Assembly: GCA_964624645.1 (NCBI GenBank)
Contig: CAZVAD010000120.1
Location: forward strand, 1-7,878
Length of the DNA: 7,878 bases
DNA from: Mariniphaga sp964624645
GTDB lineage: Bacteria > Bacteroidota > Bacteroidia > Bacteroidales > Prolixibacteraceae
Direction of reading: 5' to 3'
In this document: one piece after another, positions 6,696-7,878 of the stretch
Layout: each line of letters starts with the position of its first letter
Numbering within the stretch: position 1 is the stretch's first letter
Notes under the pieces: generated by a model
The model's database searches: none
What the model was told of the DNA's origin: nothing
Seen by the model: only the letters and a program-made list of their open reading frames with translations
Program-made: the position numbers and the translations under genes

Positions 6696-7229
6696 ATGAA
6701 AAAATTGGTGTTTGTTGCTTGCATTGCTCTTTGTTTTATGAGTTGCGAAAAAGTGGAATTTGATGTAAACAATCCCGATGTAAAGAAATTTGTACAACAG
6801 ATAAAAAAGGGAACTTATAATGTCTTTGAGAAAGGGGAAAATTATGAAAGATTATGGCTTAAGATGCCGGAATTCAATGAAAATCATATTCAATCTTTGA
6901 TTAATTTTTCAAAAGATACGACTCACATAAACAAGTTCCCGCTAAATCCCATATCATCCAGAGCCCCATTTCCTGATGACAGAAATTACTTTATCTTGGG
7001 GGAGTGCCTGCTGTGGATTGTTGAGGGAATAAGAATAGATGATAAATATGGTTCGCTCGACCCGTTTTTGATTGATATGTCCTTAGCTGGAATTGAAAAA
7101 CTTAAAGGGTTGAAAGGAAGTGAGGTATTAACTGTCGGAGATTTGTATTCAGACTGGTGGAATAACAATAAAGGCGGTGACTGGAGGAATCAGAATCCAT
7201 TGGAAAATACATCTTTTATGTGGTATTGA
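6696..7229 (+). CDS. Bacteroidales lipoprotein, DUF4943-like
   Basis: This 177-residue predicted lipoprotein has the signal peptide MKKLVFVACIALCFMS followed by C17. The mature part has landmarks that I match from memory to DUF4943: NNPDVKKFVQQIKKGTY (25-41), MPEF (57-60), FPLNPISS (81-88), LGECLLWIVEGIR (101-113), LYSDWW (150-155) and the C-terminal SFMWY. The Pfam number is from memory and could be wrong. No catalytic motif is evident and the function is unknown. Between residues 114 and 148 it has IDDKYGSLDPFLIDMS..., where relatives often read YPS, so the middle is variable. It lies 75 bp after the NigD-like gene without a recognisable TAnnTTTG box, and 46 bp before the palindromic terminator, which fits a two-gene lipoprotein operon. 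Its codon use looks more AT-rich than hisS. Confidence 0.72.
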   Translation: MKKLVFVACIALCFMSCEKVEFDVNNPDVKKFVQQIKKGTYNVFEKGENYERLWLKMPEFNENHIQSLINFSKDTTHINKFPLNPISSRAPFPDDRNYFILGECLLWIVEGIRIDDKYGSLDPFLIDMSLAGIEKLKGLKGSEVLTVGDLYSDWWNNNKGGDWRNQNPLENTSFMWY

Positions 7230-7275
7230 ATTGCTTTCGGAATAAAAAGGAGTATCCCGTAATCTGTGTAAGTAC

Positions 7276-7328
7276 TAATCCGTGAAGTTGAAAAGGCGCG
7301 CCTTTTCAACTTCACGGATTAATTTTTT
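7276..7328 (+). terminator. 46-bp perfect palindrome with T-tract, terminator of the lipoprotein operon
   Basis: Positions 7276-7321 form an exact 23+23-bp palindrome with no spacer, centred between 7298 and 7299 on GGCGCGCC (7295-7302). The arms run from TAATCCGTGAAG inward to AAAAGGCG. Six T residues at 7323-7328 follow on the plus strand, making it a strong rho-independent terminator for the genes ending at 7229. No T-run follows on the minus strand. In RNA the innermost bases would open into a small tetraloop. The flanks also carry an 8-bp inverted pair, TGTAAGTA (7267-7274) and TACTTACA (7342-7349). A second role as a recombination or protein-binding site cannot be excluded. Confidence 0.8.
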
Positions 7329-7355
7329 ATTTATATTAAGATACTTACATTTAGG

Positions 7356-7586
7356 TTATGAAGAAGAAAGATTTTGCCAATAAGTTCCGGTGCTTTCCAT
7401 GGCGATAGAATTGACATTTTTTGAGCGTAACCACTCGCACATTTCCAATTGGTCTTGAGAGTACACCCCGAACTCTTTTACATCTTCGGCATTTTGACCG
7501 ACAGCCACCCAGTGGCTTCTGCTACCAATGTCAATACCTGCTGCATTGGGATTAATAACTTCTAACGGAATTTGTTTTTTGTCCAT
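7356..7586 (-). pseudogene. Truncated IS110-family transposase (N-terminal RuvC-like fragment)
   Basis: From M at 7586 the frame reads MDKKQIPLEVINPNAAGIDI, then GSRSHWVAVG, and later EWLRSKNVNSIAMESTGTYW. This is the start of the DEDD RuvC-like domain of IS110 transposases, with D19 and E64 as the first two of the four acidic residues. Similarity ends after WQN at about residue 72, and a short unrelated tail reaches the stop at 7356. The remaining two aspartates and the whole C-terminal serine-containing domain are absent, where full proteins have roughly 300-400 residues. The other side is occupied by the terminator and lipoprotein operon, so this is a truncation, not a frameshift. An in-frame ATG at 7613 would add nine residues, but family members usually begin near 7586. 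The fragment cannot be active by itself. Confidence 0.88.
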
Positions 7587-7613
7587 ACGTAAAGTTTTTA
7601 AAAAATGAAACAA

Positions 7614-7878
7614 TAAATGCTCCGAGGATTGTGTCTGTGAGATTTGAAATTATTCTGATCGGGATATTTACCAAAAGTAAATTCACCATTAAACTCTAAC
7701 ACTGCCTTATCATTACTGAAAAGGCTTTTACACAACCTTACCTTGATTGCCAACGGGTTCTCGGACACCATTGCTTAAACCGGTCTTTGCAAGGAGCAAG
7801 ATAAAGATAGGTATTTTATAAAAACGTTAGCAGGAAAACTCAACTGTTTTGCATGGTAGGAGGATTGCAGGCAACGTC
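7614..7878 (-). other. Gene-free region 5' of the IS110 fragment; possible bridge-RNA region
   Basis: About 265 bp without a plausible gene on either strand lie directly upstream of the IS110 transposase start. In IS110-group elements such as IS621 this position, between the left end and the transposase, encodes the bridge RNA that pairs with donor and target DNA. Small structures on the minus strand include GCCTT/AAGGC (7704-7708 with 7721-7725, 12-nt loop) and TTGC/GCAA around an AAGGA loop near 7787-7799. I could not fold the whole stretch into the two-loop bridge-RNA shape by eye. The position is the main argument, so confidence is low. Confidence 0.3.
7672..7679 (-). promoter_or_regulatory. 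Bacteroidota -7 box upstream of the IS110 transposase fragment
   Basis: On the minus strand this reads TACTTTTG, an exact TAnnTTTG match and the same octamer as at the thioredoxin gene. It lies about 86 nt upstream of ATG 7586. It would start transcription near 7665 toward the transposase fragment, downstream of most of the candidate bridge-RNA region. Confidence 0.4.

Larger units (their letters stand above)
7356..7878 (-). mobile_element. IS110-family element remnant (5' part), running off the window
   Basis: It consists of the broken transposase (7356-7586) and the gene-free DNA 5' of it up to the window end. The inner break is at about 7360-7370, where transposase homology stops. The outer boundary is not visible: IS110 elements have few or no terminal inverted repeats, and none is seen. 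It may be a deletion derivative or the remains of an insertion near the palindrome at 7276-7321. Confidence 0.6.

Noticed and set aside
7621..7765. TCCGAG/CTCGGA complementarity across the IS110 noncoding region as a bridge-RNA stem
   Set aside because: A 6-bp match over about 135 nt is expected by chance and competes with other pairings; it is not enough to support a stem.
1..7878. CRISPR array, tRNA, rRNA, toxin-antitoxin or phage-defence system
   Set aside because: No regularly spaced repeats, tRNA cloverleaf, rRNA segments or paired toxin-antitoxin or defence genes were seen in reading both strands.

Overview
The window looks like a chromosomal stretch from a Bacteroidota member, most likely of the order Bacteroidales. 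The evidence is: a NigD-like lipoprotein gene (a family typical of that order); predicted lipoproteins with short AT-rich leaders; and copies of the Bacteroidota -7 promoter box TAnnTTTG just upstream of several starts (at 91-98, 3666-3673 and, on the minus strand, 3504-3511, 5684-5691 and 7672-7679). Apart from one gene there are no strong Shine-Dalgarno sequences, as expected for this phylum. Family assignments come from reading the translated motifs; no database search was possible.

Layout. Positions 1-123 hold two small hairpins, a DnaA-box-like 9-mer and a promoter. Two plus-strand genes follow: a CPBP-family (CAAX-type) intramembrane protease (124-1035) and a secreted glycerophosphodiester phosphodiesterase (1093-1905). 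A bidirectional terminator at 1934-1975 separates them from a convergent minus-strand PLP enzyme of the tyrosine phenol-lyase/tryptophanase family (2006-3466). That enzyme is divergent from histidyl-tRNA synthetase (3695-5062), and the shared intergenic region carries a recognisable promoter box in each direction. hisS converges on a minus-strand thioredoxin-fold lipoprotein (5118-5663). Two plus-strand lipoprotein genes, NigD-like (5901-6620) and DUF4943-like (6696-7229), end at a striking 46-bp perfect palindrome with a T-tract (7276-7328).

The right end (7356-7878) is the 5' part of an IS110-family element on the minus strand. It encodes only the first half of the RuvC-like transposase domain, then breaks off about 35 bp from the palindrome. 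Upstream of it are about 265 bp without a gene, where IS110 elements are known to carry their bridge-RNA region.

How the genes relate. Most of the window is ordinary housekeeping and envelope biology: a tRNA synthetase, an amino-acid lyase, lipid-headgroup salvage, a periplasmic thiol protein and surface lipoproteins. There is no sign of one dedicated multi-gene system. The items most worth following up are the PLP lyase, which keeps the tyrosine phenol-lyase substrate-side residues but has lost several near-invariant ones; the loop-less palindrome beside the broken IS110; and the possible bridge-RNA remnant.
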